Source: Vibrio splendidus
Lineage (GTDB): Bacteria; Pseudomonadota; Gammaproteobacteria; Enterobacterales; Vibrionaceae
Direction of reading: 5' to 3'
Length of the DNA stretch: 64,000 nt
Assembly: GCF_003345295.1 (NCBI RefSeq)
Contig: NZ_CP031055.1
Span: 2,790,001-2,854,000, forward strand
Part shown: piece after piece, positions 1 through 7,560 of the stretch
Layout of the letters: each line of letters opens with the position of its first letter
Numbering within the stretch: position 1 is the first letter of the stretch
Notes under the pieces: model-generated
Seen by the model: the letters and a program-made list of their open reading frames with translations, nothing else
What the model was told of the DNA's origin: nothing
Database searches by the model: none
Position numbers and translations under genes: made by a program

Positions 1-356
1 GTGTCGCTTATGCACTAACAGGCGACATCTTAATTGGTAGCTTGATCGCTATGATTGAGCCCTCTGTGAATACTGTGGCCTTCTATTTTCATGAAAAGGC
101 TTGGGCTCAAGTTCCAGCGCTTAAAGCTCGTCAGTGGATGACTAAATTAAAAACAGCAAGCTTCGCTACTATCCACTTTAGTGTTGCCTTTACCGTTGTC
201 TACTTATTGACTGGCGATGCCTTTGTTGGTGGTGTGATGGCAACGTTAGAACCCGCTTTGAATACCGTGGCTTACTACTTCCATGAGAAAGTTTGGCTAC
301 GAAAGGCAGAAAGCCAAACAACACAGCCACAGTTTTGTTTGCCCCAACACGCTTAA
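1..356 (+). CDS. DUF2061 family membrane protein (5' end outside window)
   Basis: The reading frame is open from base 3, so the gene starts upstream of the window; 117 residues are visible. Two copies of a repeat can be seen, each a hydrophobic stretch followed by EPxxNTVAxYFHEK (about nt 57-101 and 249-290). This repeated glutamate/His-containing membrane unit is characteristic of DUF2061 proteins, small predicted inner-membrane proteins of unknown function. A Met at nt 42 could be mistaken for the start, but the first repeat begins before it, so the gene is cut by the window rather than starting there. A short polar, Gln-rich tail ends the protein. No function can be given. Confidence 0.8.
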   Translation, partial: VAYALTGDILIGSLIAMIEPSVNTVAFYFHEKAWAQVPALKARQWMTKLKTASFATIHFSVAFTVVYLLTGDAFVGGVMATLEPALNTVAYYFHEKVWLRKAESQTTQPQFCLPQHA

Positions 357-372
357 CCTAGAGAGTTTATTG

Positions 373-419
373 TTGACATAGTTGCGGTTCGCAATTAAAT
401 TGTAGTTGTACATCGCAAC
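373..419 (+). promoter_or_regulatory. Candidate promoter with overlapping inverted repeats (MarR-type operator)
   Basis: TTGACA at 373-378 and TAAATT at 396-401 are separated by 17 bp. A perfect 5-bp inverted repeat, TTGCG-GTT-CGCAA, lies at 382-394 between them. A wider pair, GTTGCG (381-386) and CGCAAC (414-419), spans the predicted start of transcription. MarR-family proteins commonly repress their own gene through such palindromes. The assignment is inference from position and symmetry. Confidence 0.45.
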
Positions 420-435
420 CATATTGAGAGGCAAC

Positions 436-1341
436 ATGACTTCAGCACAACTTAGAGAATTATCACGTCAGCTCGTTCGACAGCTTGGAATGCTCGACAA
501 AGATTGTGGTGATATTGCCCTACCTCCGATTCAAGCACATACGCTTATCGAACTAGAGCAGCAGCCATTAACCGTGAATCAATTAGCGGATAAGCTCAAT
601 ATTGATAAGTCCAACGCCAGTAGAGCAGTCAATAATCTAGCGAGGAACTCGTTAATCCAAACCTCGCCACACCCCAACGATAAGCGCAGTGTTGTTGCTT
701 CAGTAACAGAACAAGGGATAAACACTCTTGCCCAACTTCACAGTCAACAGAATCAGTTTTATGACTCGGTACTTGAGCGTTTAACAGAAGCGGAAACTCA
801 ACAAGTTTCTGGGGGAATTAAGCACTACCTTAGAGCACTGCAACAAAGCCACGCTTCAAGTGATGTGGTGGTTCGTCCTCTACAACAGCAAGACAACACC
901 GTAGTAGCCAATGTGATTCGCCAAGTCTCTTATGAGAACGGGCTAACCGAAGATAAAGGTTATGGTGTGGCAGATCCCACCTTAGAAGACATGTTCAGTG
1001 TTTATAACAATGAAAGATCTCAGTATTGGGTGATTGAACTTGATGGAAAGGTTGTCGGTGGTGGTGGGTTTGCACCATTAGCAGGGATGCCAGAAGTCTG
1101 TGAACTGCAAAAGATGTACTTCTTGCCTAAAACCAGAGGCAAAGGCTTAGCGAAAAAGTTGGTTAATATGTCGATGGAGAAAGCTAAGGAACTGGGTTAT
1201 CAACATATGTATTTAGAAACAACCGAATGTCTTAATGCTGCCGTTAAACTTTACGAAAAATTGGGCTTTGAACACCTTGATTCTGCTTGGGGAGAAACAG
1301 GCCATGACGCTTGTGAGGTTGTAATGGCCAAAACGCTATAA
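436..1341 (+). CDS. MarR-type regulator fused to GNAT N-acetyltransferase
   Basis: The 301-residue protein has two domains. Residues about 1-140 form a MarR-type winged helix; the recognition region contains NIDKSNASRAVNNLARNSLI and a wing with PNDKRS. Residues about 150-301 form a GNAT acetyltransferase with the acetyl-CoA loop RGKGLA following MYFLPKT. I start at the ATG at 436 because GAGAG sits 6-10 bases ahead; an in-frame ATG at 406 falls inside the candidate operator and lacks a ribosome site. The gene stands alone. MarR-GNAT fusions are a known architecture, and the acetyl acceptor and inducer are not predictable. A domain that senses a ligand and modifies it in one polypeptide is inference. 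Confidence 0.85.
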   Translation: MTSAQLRELSRQLVRQLGMLDKDCGDIALPPIQAHTLIELEQQPLTVNQLADKLNIDKSNASRAVNNLARNSLIQTSPHPNDKRSVVASVTEQGINTLAQLHSQQNQFYDSVLERLTEAETQQVSGGIKHYLRALQQSHASSDVVVRPLQQQDNTVVANVIRQVSYENGLTEDKGYGVADPTLEDMFSVYNNERSQYWVIELDGKVVGGGGFAPLAGMPEVCELQKMYFLPKTRGKGLAKKLVNMSMEKAKELGYQHMYLETTECLNAAVKLYEKLGFEHLDSAWGETGHDACEVVMAKTL

Positions 1342-1434
1342 TGTGTTTTGAAATAGGGTTGGCGTCGGCAGTTCATCAGATGACAAGCAAGTGAGCGAAT
1401 TGATTCCTTACGTAACGGGCTAATTAAATAACCG

Positions 1435-2232
1435 CTAACTACGCAAAAAATTACTGACGCAAGAAGCTGGATTCAAGGCGACAAAAGAGCTCTCTTCCTG
1501 GCCATCAAGTACCACTTCTAACGAGTATAAATGTTTAGGATTAGGATTCTCAATATCAAAAATGATCGGCGCCTCAACCTGGAAAACAACACCCGTATGT
1601 TCTGCTCGCACATCTATCGGCATCACCAATGTCATACCATTAAACTTGATTGATGCCGATATTAGCCCCGGCTTTAGCGTTTGATAGATAACATCCACTT
1701 TGAACTCACAACCACCACCGTAATGCCAGATCTGCTCTGTCACAACTTGCTCAAGCTTGACGTGACGAACGAACTGCAGATATGGCGCTTGCCAGATTCC
1801 GATACGAGAATCCGATTTAGCGACAGCCGATGAAGAGACTGACTCACCCATATCCTCTTCAAGCAATAAGCTCTCCTCTTCTTCAAGGAAAAGAATCTCA
1901 AAACGGTTGCGACCAGACTGCATGTAAGGTCGAATATCTTTACGATATTCGACTTGGCTACCATCACAATCAAACACAGCCACACCATTGAGTCGAACTT
2001 CCGCAAAGTAATCAACACCTGCCATTACTAACTCAACAAACGGGCACGCCAACATCGCATCATCCACTTCGATGTCATGCATCAGGTGCCACTCTTGCTC
2101 TGCGATTTCACTTTCACTCAAGCTATCCGGAAGCTTTGAACTTAACGGAGCCGGAAAAGTAATGTCATCTTGTGGAATAGAGAGGTCCGTCAGTGGCGAT
2201 ATTTGCCAAAGACCATCGAGAGGTAATCGCAT
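1435..2232 (-). CDS. GH2-type sugar-binding domain protein without catalytic barrel
   Basis: The 265-residue protein resembles only the N-terminal part of family 2 glycoside hydrolases (beta-mannosidase/beta-galactosidase type). The opening LPLDGLWQIS and the segment AEVRLNGVAVFDCDGSQV are typical of the jelly-roll sugar-binding domain; the segment GIWQAPYL corresponds to the end of that domain. The rest looks like an immunoglobulin-like sandwich. The TIM barrel with the two catalytic glutamates is absent, and the reading frame ends normally, so this is a stand-alone protein rather than a fragment interrupted in the window. No signal peptide is seen, so it is probably cytoplasmic. AAGGA five bases ahead supports the ATG at 2232. 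Its ligand and role are unknown. Confidence 0.7.
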   Translation of the reverse strand: MRLPLDGLWQISPLTDLSIPQDDITFPAPLSSKLPDSLSESEIAEQEWHLMHDIEVDDAMLACPFVELVMAGVDYFAEVRLNGVAVFDCDGSQVEYRKDIRPYMQSGRNRFEILFLEEEESLLLEEDMGESVSSSAVAKSDSRIGIWQAPYLQFVRHVKLEQVVTEQIWHYGGGCEFKVDVIYQTLKPGLISASIKFNGMTLVMPIDVRAEHTGVVFQVEAPIIFDIENPNPKHLYSLEVVLDGQEESSFVALNPASCVSNFLRS

Positions 2233-2315
2233 AGCATTCCTTGAGCTAGATCAATTTTGACCGCATTATAATGAATGAATGCATATAAAGACATTTATTT
2301 TTCTGAGGATAAAAA

Positions 2316-2338
2316 AATGCCAGCTCAAGGCTGGCATT
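2316..2338 (-). terminator. Rho-independent terminator after rraB
   Basis: The nine-base arms AATGCCAGC and GCTGGCATT (2316-2324 and 2330-2338) flank a 5-base loop. On the minus strand a run of seven T follows, as expected for the end of rraB. Confidence 0.85.
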
Positions 2339-2357
2339 CTTTAAAACTGGGAAGAAA

Positions 2358-2774
2358 TTACTCTTCGTCTTCATCATCTTCGTCTGGGTAGATAGCATCT
2401 TCACCTTCGTAGTAAGTGCCCCAACCGTCGTAGATAATGTCAAACTTCTCTGCAAGATTTACAAGCTTCTCAACTTGCTCATCAATCGCTTCTGCGTTCA
2501 GAGTACACTGCATCGTTGCATCACAACAAAGTAGCTTGTTGCCATCTTCGTCTTCTGTCTCTTCAGCTTCAAGCACTTCAAAGCCCATTTTGAATGCTTC
2601 AACAACGGCTTTCTCAAGTACTGCGAAATCTTCAGCAAAAAGGTGATGCTCGATATCGTATAGAGCTTCAGGATCGCTACCATCTTCGATTAGTGCTTCA
2701 ATGATGTCGCGAGTCTCTCCTTTTTGAAATTCAATTAATTCCGCTACTGATAGATATTCATCTTCGTGAGACAT
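2358..2774 (-). CDS. rraB: Ribonuclease E inhibitor RraB
   Basis: The 138-residue, very acidic protein matches RraB. In E. coli this protein binds the C-terminal scaffold of RNase E and modulates degradosome composition and mRNA decay. The visible signature is the N-terminal LIEFQKGETRDIIEALIEDGSDPE stretch (given here only as a landmark; two parts, LIEFQKGETRD and IIEALIEDGSDPE), a central two-Cys LLCCDAT segment and an Asp/Glu-only tail typical of the family. GGAG eight bases ahead supports the ATG at 2774. The neighbourhood next to an ornithine carbamoyltransferase gene is the same as in E. coli, although arcA lies between them here. Confidence 0.93.
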   Translation of the reverse strand: MSHEDEYLSVAELIEFQKGETRDIIEALIEDGSDPEALYDIEHHLFAEDFAVLEKAVVEAFKMGFEVLEAEETEDEDGNKLLCCDATMQCTLNAEAIDEQVEKLVNLAEKFDIIYDGWGTYYEGEDAIYPDEDDEDEE

Positions 2775-3351
2775 GTGTCTGCTCCAGAGTGTTGACTATG
2801 AAAAGATCAAATTTGATTGCCACGAAATATGGCATGGATCGCCTAGAAAAGCCACCTAGATCAGGTATAGAAGAGTAAGTTTATCGCTAGATAACAGAGG
2901 GGATATCAATTAAAAAGTGAAATCAAAATCACAGAAACAAATTTTCAACATATTATTAACTAACGTGTGTTTTAGCATTTCATTTTTATTGTTACTTTTC
3001 GCCTTACTTCTCTAAAACTGAGTGGTTAGTCATATCAAATGCATACTGACGAACACTTCATTGGTGCATAAGAACTCATTTTAGAATCGATAATTGCATA
3101 AATTTTGAATGAAAAATCATGTTCACCAAGCAAAATGGATTATCGAGTTACTGAAATTTGAGCATAGAACCGCAAAAAGTTTGTTCTAGCATTGAGTCTT
3201 TCAATTGGATTTTAATATTACTAATTTTTAATTAATTAGCATTAAAAACCAACAATTGAGAAATAACACAACCTTTACACAATTTTCAAAACTTGCATAT
3301 TACGAACAAGCTTGTCATAAATAGACGCTGGATTAATAGTAAGGATGCAAA
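2775..3351. other. 577-bp divergent intergenic region between rraB and arcA
   Basis: This AT-rich stretch holds no convincing gene on either strand. It must carry the promoters of both neighbours. One sequence at 3106-3119 (TGAAT-GAAA-AATCA) matches the ArgR box consensus TGAATWWWWATTCA with two mismatches and could serve arcA, but no clear second box was found at the usual 21-bp spacing. AAGGAT at 3341-3346 is the arcA ribosome site. Confidence 0.5.
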
Positions 3352-4572
3352 ATGAGTAAGCTGTACGTTGGCTCCGAAGTCGGTCAATTAAGACGAGTTC
3401 TCCTAAATCGACCTGAAAGGGCACTCACCCACCTCACCCCTTCTAACTGTCATGAGTTACTCTTTGATGATGTACTTGCAGTAGAAGCCGCAGGTGAAGA
3501 ACACGATGCCTTTGCGACGACACTTCGTAACCAAGACGTTGAAGTGTTATTACTGCATGACCTACTGGTTGAGACACTCGCTGTGGCTCAAGCTCGTGAG
3601 TGGCTACTGACGACTCAAATCTCAGACTTCCGTTACGGCCCTACATTCGCACGTGATTTAAGAGAATACCTTGCTCAAATGGACAACGAGCACTTAGCCA
3701 CGATCCTACTGGGTGGTTTAGCCTACTCTGAACTTCCTATTAAATCTTCTTCAATGCTACCGAAGATGCACCGCCCGCTTGATTTCGTTATTGAGCCGCT
3801 ACCCAACCATCTATTTACCCGCGATACTTCTTGTTGGGTTTATGGAGGTGTCTCTCTTAACCCTATGATGATGCCTGCTCGTCAACGAGAAACGAATCAC
3901 TTGCGAGCAATTTACCGCTGGCACCCTGTATTCGCAGGCCAAGATTTCATTAAACACTTCGGTGATGAAGATCTTCACTATGACAACGCGAATATTGAAG
4001 GTGGAGATGTACTGGTTATCGGTAAAGGTGCCGTGCTTATCGGTATTTCAGAGCGTACTAAGCCACAAGGTGTTGAAAACCTAGCCGCTAGTTTATTCAA
4101 ATCCGGTCAAGCTAAAGAAGTGATTGCGATTGATTTACCGAAGCACCGCTCTTGTATGCACCTTGATACGGTAATGACACACATGGATATCGACACATTC
4201 TCAGTCTATCCAGAGATCGTTCGTAAAGACCTAGATACTTGGCGCTTAACGCCGAAAGAAAATGGCGAAATGCGAGTGGAGAAAGCTGAAAACTACCTAA
4301 CAGCGATTGAAGGAGCACTGGATCTCGATCAACTGAAGATCATCACAACCGGTGGTGATAACTACGAAGCTGAACGTGAGCAGTGGAATGACGCTAACAA
4401 CGTACTGACGGTGAAACCGGGTACGGTTATCGGCTATGAGCGTAATGTTTACACCAATGAAAAATACGATAAAGCAGGTATCGAAGTTCTGACGATTCCG
4501 GGCAATGAACTAGGTCGTGGCCGAGGTGGCGCTCGCTGTATGAGTTGTCCTATCGAAAGAGACGGTATCTAA
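3352..4572 (+). CDS. arcA: Arginine deiminase
   Basis: ArcA hydrolyses arginine to citrulline and ammonia, the first step of the arginine deiminase pathway, in the cytoplasm. The 406-residue length is normal. The N-terminal SEVGQLRRVLLNRPE, the EGGDV motif around residues 215-219, the HLDTVMTHMD motif with its catalytic His, and the C-terminal GARCMSCP with the catalytic Cys396 are all present. The genes for carbamate kinase and the arginine/ornithine antiporter are not beside it. The next gene is argF, which could use the citrulline in the catabolic direction (inference). The ATG has AAGGAT five bases ahead. A strong terminator separates arcA from argF, so the two are separate transcription units. 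Confidence 0.95.
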   Translation: MSKLYVGSEVGQLRRVLLNRPERALTHLTPSNCHELLFDDVLAVEAAGEEHDAFATTLRNQDVEVLLLHDLLVETLAVAQAREWLLTTQISDFRYGPTFARDLREYLAQMDNEHLATILLGGLAYSELPIKSSSMLPKMHRPLDFVIEPLPNHLFTRDTSCWVYGGVSLNPMMMPARQRETNHLRAIYRWHPVFAGQDFIKHFGDEDLHYDNANIEGGDVLVIGKGAVLIGISERTKPQGVENLAASLFKSGQAKEVIAIDLPKHRSCMHLDTVMTHMDIDTFSVYPEIVRKDLDTWRLTPKENGEMRVEKAENYLTAIEGALDLDQLKIITTGGDNYEAEREQWNDANNVLTVKPGTVIGYERNVYTNEKYDKAGIEVLTIPGNELGRGRGGARCMSCPIERDGI

Positions 4573-4611
4573 GCCACAAAACTCAATAAAGCGAGCACAC
4601 TAACTTATCTA

Positions 4612-4639
4612 GGCCAGTACCATTGTACTGGCCTTTTTT
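4612..4639 (+). terminator. Terminator after arcA
   Basis: The arms GGCCAGTAC (4612-4620) and GTACTGGCC (4625-4633) form a perfect 9-bp stem with the loop CATT, followed by six T. Confidence 0.92.
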
Positions 4640-4650
4640 ATCAAATTAAC

Positions 4651-4685
4651 AAAATAAATATTCACAAATATAGCATTTTTATGTT
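4651..4685 (+). promoter_or_regulatory. Candidate tandem ArgR boxes upstream of argF
   Basis: Two 14-bp sequences, AAAATAAATATTCA (4651-4664) and AGCATTTTTATGTT (4672-4685), are spaced exactly 21 bp start to start, the usual spacing of paired ArgR half-operators. The first matches TGAATWWWWATTCA with two mismatches; the second is weaker. Arginine repression of argF is known in related bacteria, but occupancy here is inference. Confidence 0.45.
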
Positions 4686-4728
4686 TAACTGAGTTCTTCA
4701 TTGATTCTATATACGCAAGGAGCGAGAG

Positions 4729-5733
4729 ATGGCCTTTAATCTTCGCAATCGTAACTTTCTAAAACTTCTCGACTTTACTCCTAAAGAGATTCAGTTTTTA
4801 CTCGACCTGTCTGCCGACCTTAAAAAAGCTAAGTATGCAGGTACAGAGCAGAAAAAGCTTAACGGTAAAAAAATCGCTTTGATCTTTGAAAAAGCATCCA
4901 CTCGAACTCGATGTGCTTTTGAGGTAGCTGCTTTTGATCAAGGCGCTCAAGTCTCTTATTTAGGCCCTTCTGGTTCTCAGATTGGTCAGAAAGAATCAAT
5001 GAAAGATACGGCACGTGTATTAGGTCGCATGTACGATGGCATTGAATACCGAGGGTTTGGCCAAAGCATTGTCGAAGACCTAGGCGCTTATGCTGGTGTA
5101 CCAGTTTGGAATGGCTTAACCGATGAGTTCCACCCTACTCAGATCTTGGCTGATTTCCTCACTATGCTTGAGCATGGTCGCGGTAAACATCTGCATCAAA
5201 TCAGTTTTGCTTACCTAGGCGATGCACGTAACAACATGGGTAATTCTCTGCTAGTAGGTGCAGCAAAAATGGGCATGGATATTCGCCTTGTCGCGCCTAA
5301 AGCGTTCTGGCCAGAAGAGCAGCTTGTCGAAGAGTGCCAAGCTATCGCGCAAAGTACAGGTGCAAAAATCACGCTGACAGAAGACGTTGCTGAAGGTGTG
5401 AAAGGCTGTGATTTCCTTTATACCGATGTTTGGGTTTCTATGGGTGAAGCGCCAGAAGCTTGGGACGAACGTGTGGCTGTAATGACACCTTACCAAGTGA
5501 ATATGGATGTCATTAAGCTCACAGGTAACCCTCAAGTGAAATTCATGCATTGCCTGCCCGCTTTCCACAACAATGAAACCGTGATCGGCCAGCAAGTTGC
5601 AGACAAATATGGAATGAACGGTTTGGAAGTGACTGATGAAGTGTTTGAGTCGGACTACTCAATTGTGTTTGATGAAGCTGAGAATCGCATGCACACCATC
5701 AAAGCGGTAATGGTTGCGACCTTAGGTCAATAA
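4729..5733 (+). CDS. argF: Ornithine carbamoyltransferase
   Basis: This cytoplasmic enzyme joins carbamoyl phosphate and ornithine to give citrulline in arginine biosynthesis. The carbamoyl-phosphate motif STRTR is at residues 57-61, FHPTQ is around residue 133, and the ornithine-binding HCLP motif is at about 273-276. The 334-residue length is normal for the trimeric enzyme. AAGGAG nine bases ahead of the ATG is a clear ribosome site. arcA lies upstream and pyrB downstream, so three enzymes that make or use carbamoyl-group chemistry are adjacent. Whether this single copy serves both anabolic and deiminase-pathway roles cannot be decided from the window. Confidence 0.96.
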   Translation: MAFNLRNRNFLKLLDFTPKEIQFLLDLSADLKKAKYAGTEQKKLNGKKIALIFEKASTRTRCAFEVAAFDQGAQVSYLGPSGSQIGQKESMKDTARVLGRMYDGIEYRGFGQSIVEDLGAYAGVPVWNGLTDEFHPTQILADFLTMLEHGRGKHLHQISFAYLGDARNNMGNSLLVGAAKMGMDIRLVAPKAFWPEEQLVEECQAIAQSTGAKITLTEDVAEGVKGCDFLYTDVWVSMGEAPEAWDERVAVMTPYQVNMDVIKLTGNPQVKFMHCLPAFHNNETVIGQQVADKYGMNGLEVTDEVFESDYSIVFDEAENRMHTIKAVMVATLGQ

Positions 5734-5771
5734 CGAAGAATCAAACATAAACAAAAGCTTGATGTAATCGC

Positions 5772-5799
5772 TTGCGCTCACAGATTGAAAGCGTATAAT
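5772..5799 (+). promoter_or_regulatory. Promoter of the pyrL-pyrB-pyrI operon
   Basis: A consensus -10 box TATAAT (5794-5799) lies 16 bp after TTGCGC (5772-5777). Transcription would start near 5806 and read through the leader peptide and attenuator. Confidence 0.7.
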
Positions 5800-5828
5800 T
5801 CTCGGCAATTTGTCTGAGAGTAGTGAAA

Positions 5829-5963
5829 ATGACGCCAAGCAATGTTGTGATAAAACATAATGATATTGTGAAAACACATAATAAAATTGTGGAAACACCA
5901 AATATTGCTCGCAAGCTAGCATGCTTGCCAGGCCGTCTATTCTGCTTTTCAGCACTTTTTTAA
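5829..5963 (+). CDS. pyrL: pyrBI operon leader peptide
   Basis: A 44-residue open frame starts at ATG 5829 with GAGAG about nine bases ahead, and it ends at TAA 5961-5963. The stop codon overlaps the first base pairs of the attenuator hairpin. The last codons read RLFCFSALF and are encoded by a very T-rich stretch (CTTTTCAGCACTTTTTT). This is the arrangement known for E. coli pyrBI: when UTP is scarce RNA polymerase pauses in the U-rich leader, the ribosome catches up to the stop codon and prevents the terminator from folding. The peptide sequence itself is probably not functional. It is recognised by position and architecture, not by sequence similarity. Confidence 0.85.
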   Translation: MTPSNVVIKHNDIVKTHNKIVETPNIARKLACLPGRLFCFSALF

Positions 5964-5989
5964 AGCCTCCCATTACGGGGGGCTTTTTT
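5962..5989 (+). terminator. UTP-sensitive attenuator before pyrB
   Basis: AAAGCCTCCC and GGGGGGCTTT (with one G-T pair) form a stem around ATTAC, followed by a T run at 5984-5989. It begins at the stop codon of the leader peptide, so translation up to that stop would melt the hairpin. Confidence 0.88.
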
Positions 5990-6021
5990 ATGGCCAATAC
6001 ATTATTGTGGGGAAGAAGATC

Positions 6022-6951
6022 ATGGCGAATTCGCTCTATCAAAAGCACATCATCTCAATTCCAGAGCTTTCTCGTGAAGAGCTAGAATTGATTGTTCAAA
6101 CGGCAGGTCAACTAAAAGCTGAGCCAAACCCAGAGCTCATCAAGAATAAAGTTGTTGCAAGCTGCTTCTTCGAACCTTCAACGCGAACTCGTCTCTCTTT
6201 TGAAACGGCTATTCAGCGCATCGGTGGTGATGTGATTGGTTTCGACAGCGGTGGTAACACTTCACTGGCAAAGAAAGGCGAAACGTTGGCAGACTCAGTA
6301 CAGGTTATCTCTTCATACGTTGATGCTTACGTAATGCGTCATCCTCAAGAAGGTGCTGCGCGTCTGGCTTCTGAGTTTTCTAACGGTGTACCGGTTATTA
6401 ACGCAGGTGACGGCGCAAACCAACACCCAACACAAACGCTATTAGACCTATTCTCTATCGCTGAGACACAAGGCCGCCTAGACAACCTCAACGTTGCATT
6501 CGTTGGTGACCTTAAGTACGGCCGTACGGTTCACTCGTTGACTCAAGCGCTAGCGAAGTTCGATAACATCTGTTTCTACTTCGTGGCACCTGAAGCACTG
6601 GCGATGCCAGACTACATTTGCGAAGAACTTGATGAGGCGGGTATCAAGTATCAACTGCTGACAGACATGGAAGATGTCATTCCAGAGCTTGATGTCTTGT
6701 ACATGACTCGAGTTCAAAAAGAGCGCTTCGATGAATCGGAATACGCGCACATCAAATCAGCGTACATCCTGACGGCTCCAATGCTGGAAAATGCACGTGA
6801 TAACCTAAAGGTTCTTCACCCTCTTCCTCGTGTTGATGAAATTACTGTCGATGTCGATAAAACACCTTACGCTTACTACTTCCAGCAAGCAGAGAACGGT
6901 GTTTACGCACGCGAAGCACTGCTAGCCCTTGTTCTTAACGAAACGCTGTAG
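6022..6951 (+). CDS. pyrB: Aspartate carbamoyltransferase catalytic subunit
   Basis: PyrB transfers the carbamoyl group to aspartate, the committed step of pyrimidine biosynthesis. The 309-residue protein opens MANSLYQKHIIS, almost identical to E. coli PyrB. It carries STRTR at 53-57, the MRHPQEG, NAGDGANQHPTQ and LKYGRTVHSLTQ motifs, and HPLPRVDEI near the C-terminus. I place the start at the ATG at 6022, preceded by GGGGAAG, rather than an in-frame GTG at 6007 that adds five non-conserved residues. pyrI follows after 12 bases, so catalytic and regulatory chains are co-transcribed to form the allosteric dodecamer. Confidence 0.97.
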   Translation: MANSLYQKHIISIPELSREELELIVQTAGQLKAEPNPELIKNKVVASCFFEPSTRTRLSFETAIQRIGGDVIGFDSGGNTSLAKKGETLADSVQVISSYVDAYVMRHPQEGAARLASEFSNGVPVINAGDGANQHPTQTLLDLFSIAETQGRLDNLNVAFVGDLKYGRTVHSLTQALAKFDNICFYFVAPEALAMPDYICEELDEAGIKYQLLTDMEDVIPELDVLYMTRVQKERFDESEYAHIKSAYILTAPMLENARDNLKVLHPLPRVDEITVDVDKTPYAYYFQQAENGVYAREALLALVLNETL

Positions 6952-6963
6952 AGGAGAGATATC

Positions 6964-7425
6964 ATGTCTAAAGAGACTCAATTAAAAGTTGAAGCAATCA
7001 AGAACGGAACGGTTATCGACCATATCCCAGCCAACATCGGGATCAAGGTACTCAAACTGTTCGACATGCATAACTCTAATCAGCGAGTAACGATTGGCCT
7101 AAACCTGCCATCTTCTGCTCTAGGCGGTAAAGACTTACTCAAGATAGAGAATGTGTTTATCACGGAAGAACAAGCGAGCAAGTTAGCACTTTACGCGCCT
7201 CACGCGACCGTAAACCAAATCGAAGATTACGAAGTGGTTAAGAAGCTACCACTAGAACTTCCTGAGCAAATCAACGATGTGTTCGAGTGTCCAAACACCA
7301 ATTGTATTACTCACAATGAACCCGTTGAAAGCAGCTTTAAGATCTTTGAAAAGAAAGAAGATATTCGATTGAAGTGTAAATACTGCGAAAAAGTCTTCTC
7401 TCGTGAGATCGTGACAGAAAGATAA
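6964..7425 (+). CDS. pyrI: Aspartate carbamoyltransferase regulatory subunit
   Basis: PyrI binds CTP/ATP and confers allosteric control on PyrB. The 153-residue length matches E. coli. The four zinc-binding cysteines are at 109, 114, 138 and 141 (CPNTNC and CKYC). The N-terminal nucleotide-binding domain keeps the LKVEAIKNGTVIDHIPA region. AGGAGAGA lies just ahead of the ATG. Its presence shows that this organism has the class B, CTP-inhibited enzyme. Confidence 0.97.
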   Translation: MSKETQLKVEAIKNGTVIDHIPANIGIKVLKLFDMHNSNQRVTIGLNLPSSALGGKDLLKIENVFITEEQASKLALYAPHATVNQIEDYEVVKKLPLELPEQINDVFECPNTNCITHNEPVESSFKIFEKKEDIRLKCKYCEKVFSREIVTER

Positions 7426-7464
7426 CGTCATACGGCAACATCGATCGAACGCAAAAACTATTCA

Positions 7465-7490
7465 ATACCTCGCCTGTGCGGGGTATTTTG
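7465..7490 (+). terminator. Probable terminator after pyrI
   Basis: ATACCTCGC (7465-7473) and GCGGGGTAT (7478-7486) pair (one T-G) around CTGT, followed by an interrupted T-rich stretch. It is weaker than the others in the window. Confidence 0.6.
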
Positions 7491-7560
7491 CTCTTTACCT
7501 ATCCTAAGTTTGAAGGCACACTAAAAATCGCTTTTTATCCAATAACTGATGGAATAACCA

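Noticed and set aside
1435..2232. Annotating the GH2-like gene as beta-galactosidase or beta-mannosidase
   Set aside because: The catalytic barrel and its acid/base and nucleophile glutamates are missing.
3290..3325. ArgR or FNR site close to arcA (TTGCATATTACGAACAAG region)
   Set aside because: Neither half-site symmetry nor spacing fits the consensus well enough.
3352..4572. A complete arginine deiminase operon
   Set aside because: Only arcA is present in the window; arcC and arcD are not beside it and a terminator follows arcA.
6007..6021. GTG start for pyrB five codons upstream
   Set aside because: The extension is not conserved, and the GGGGAAG ribosome site fits the ATG at 6022.
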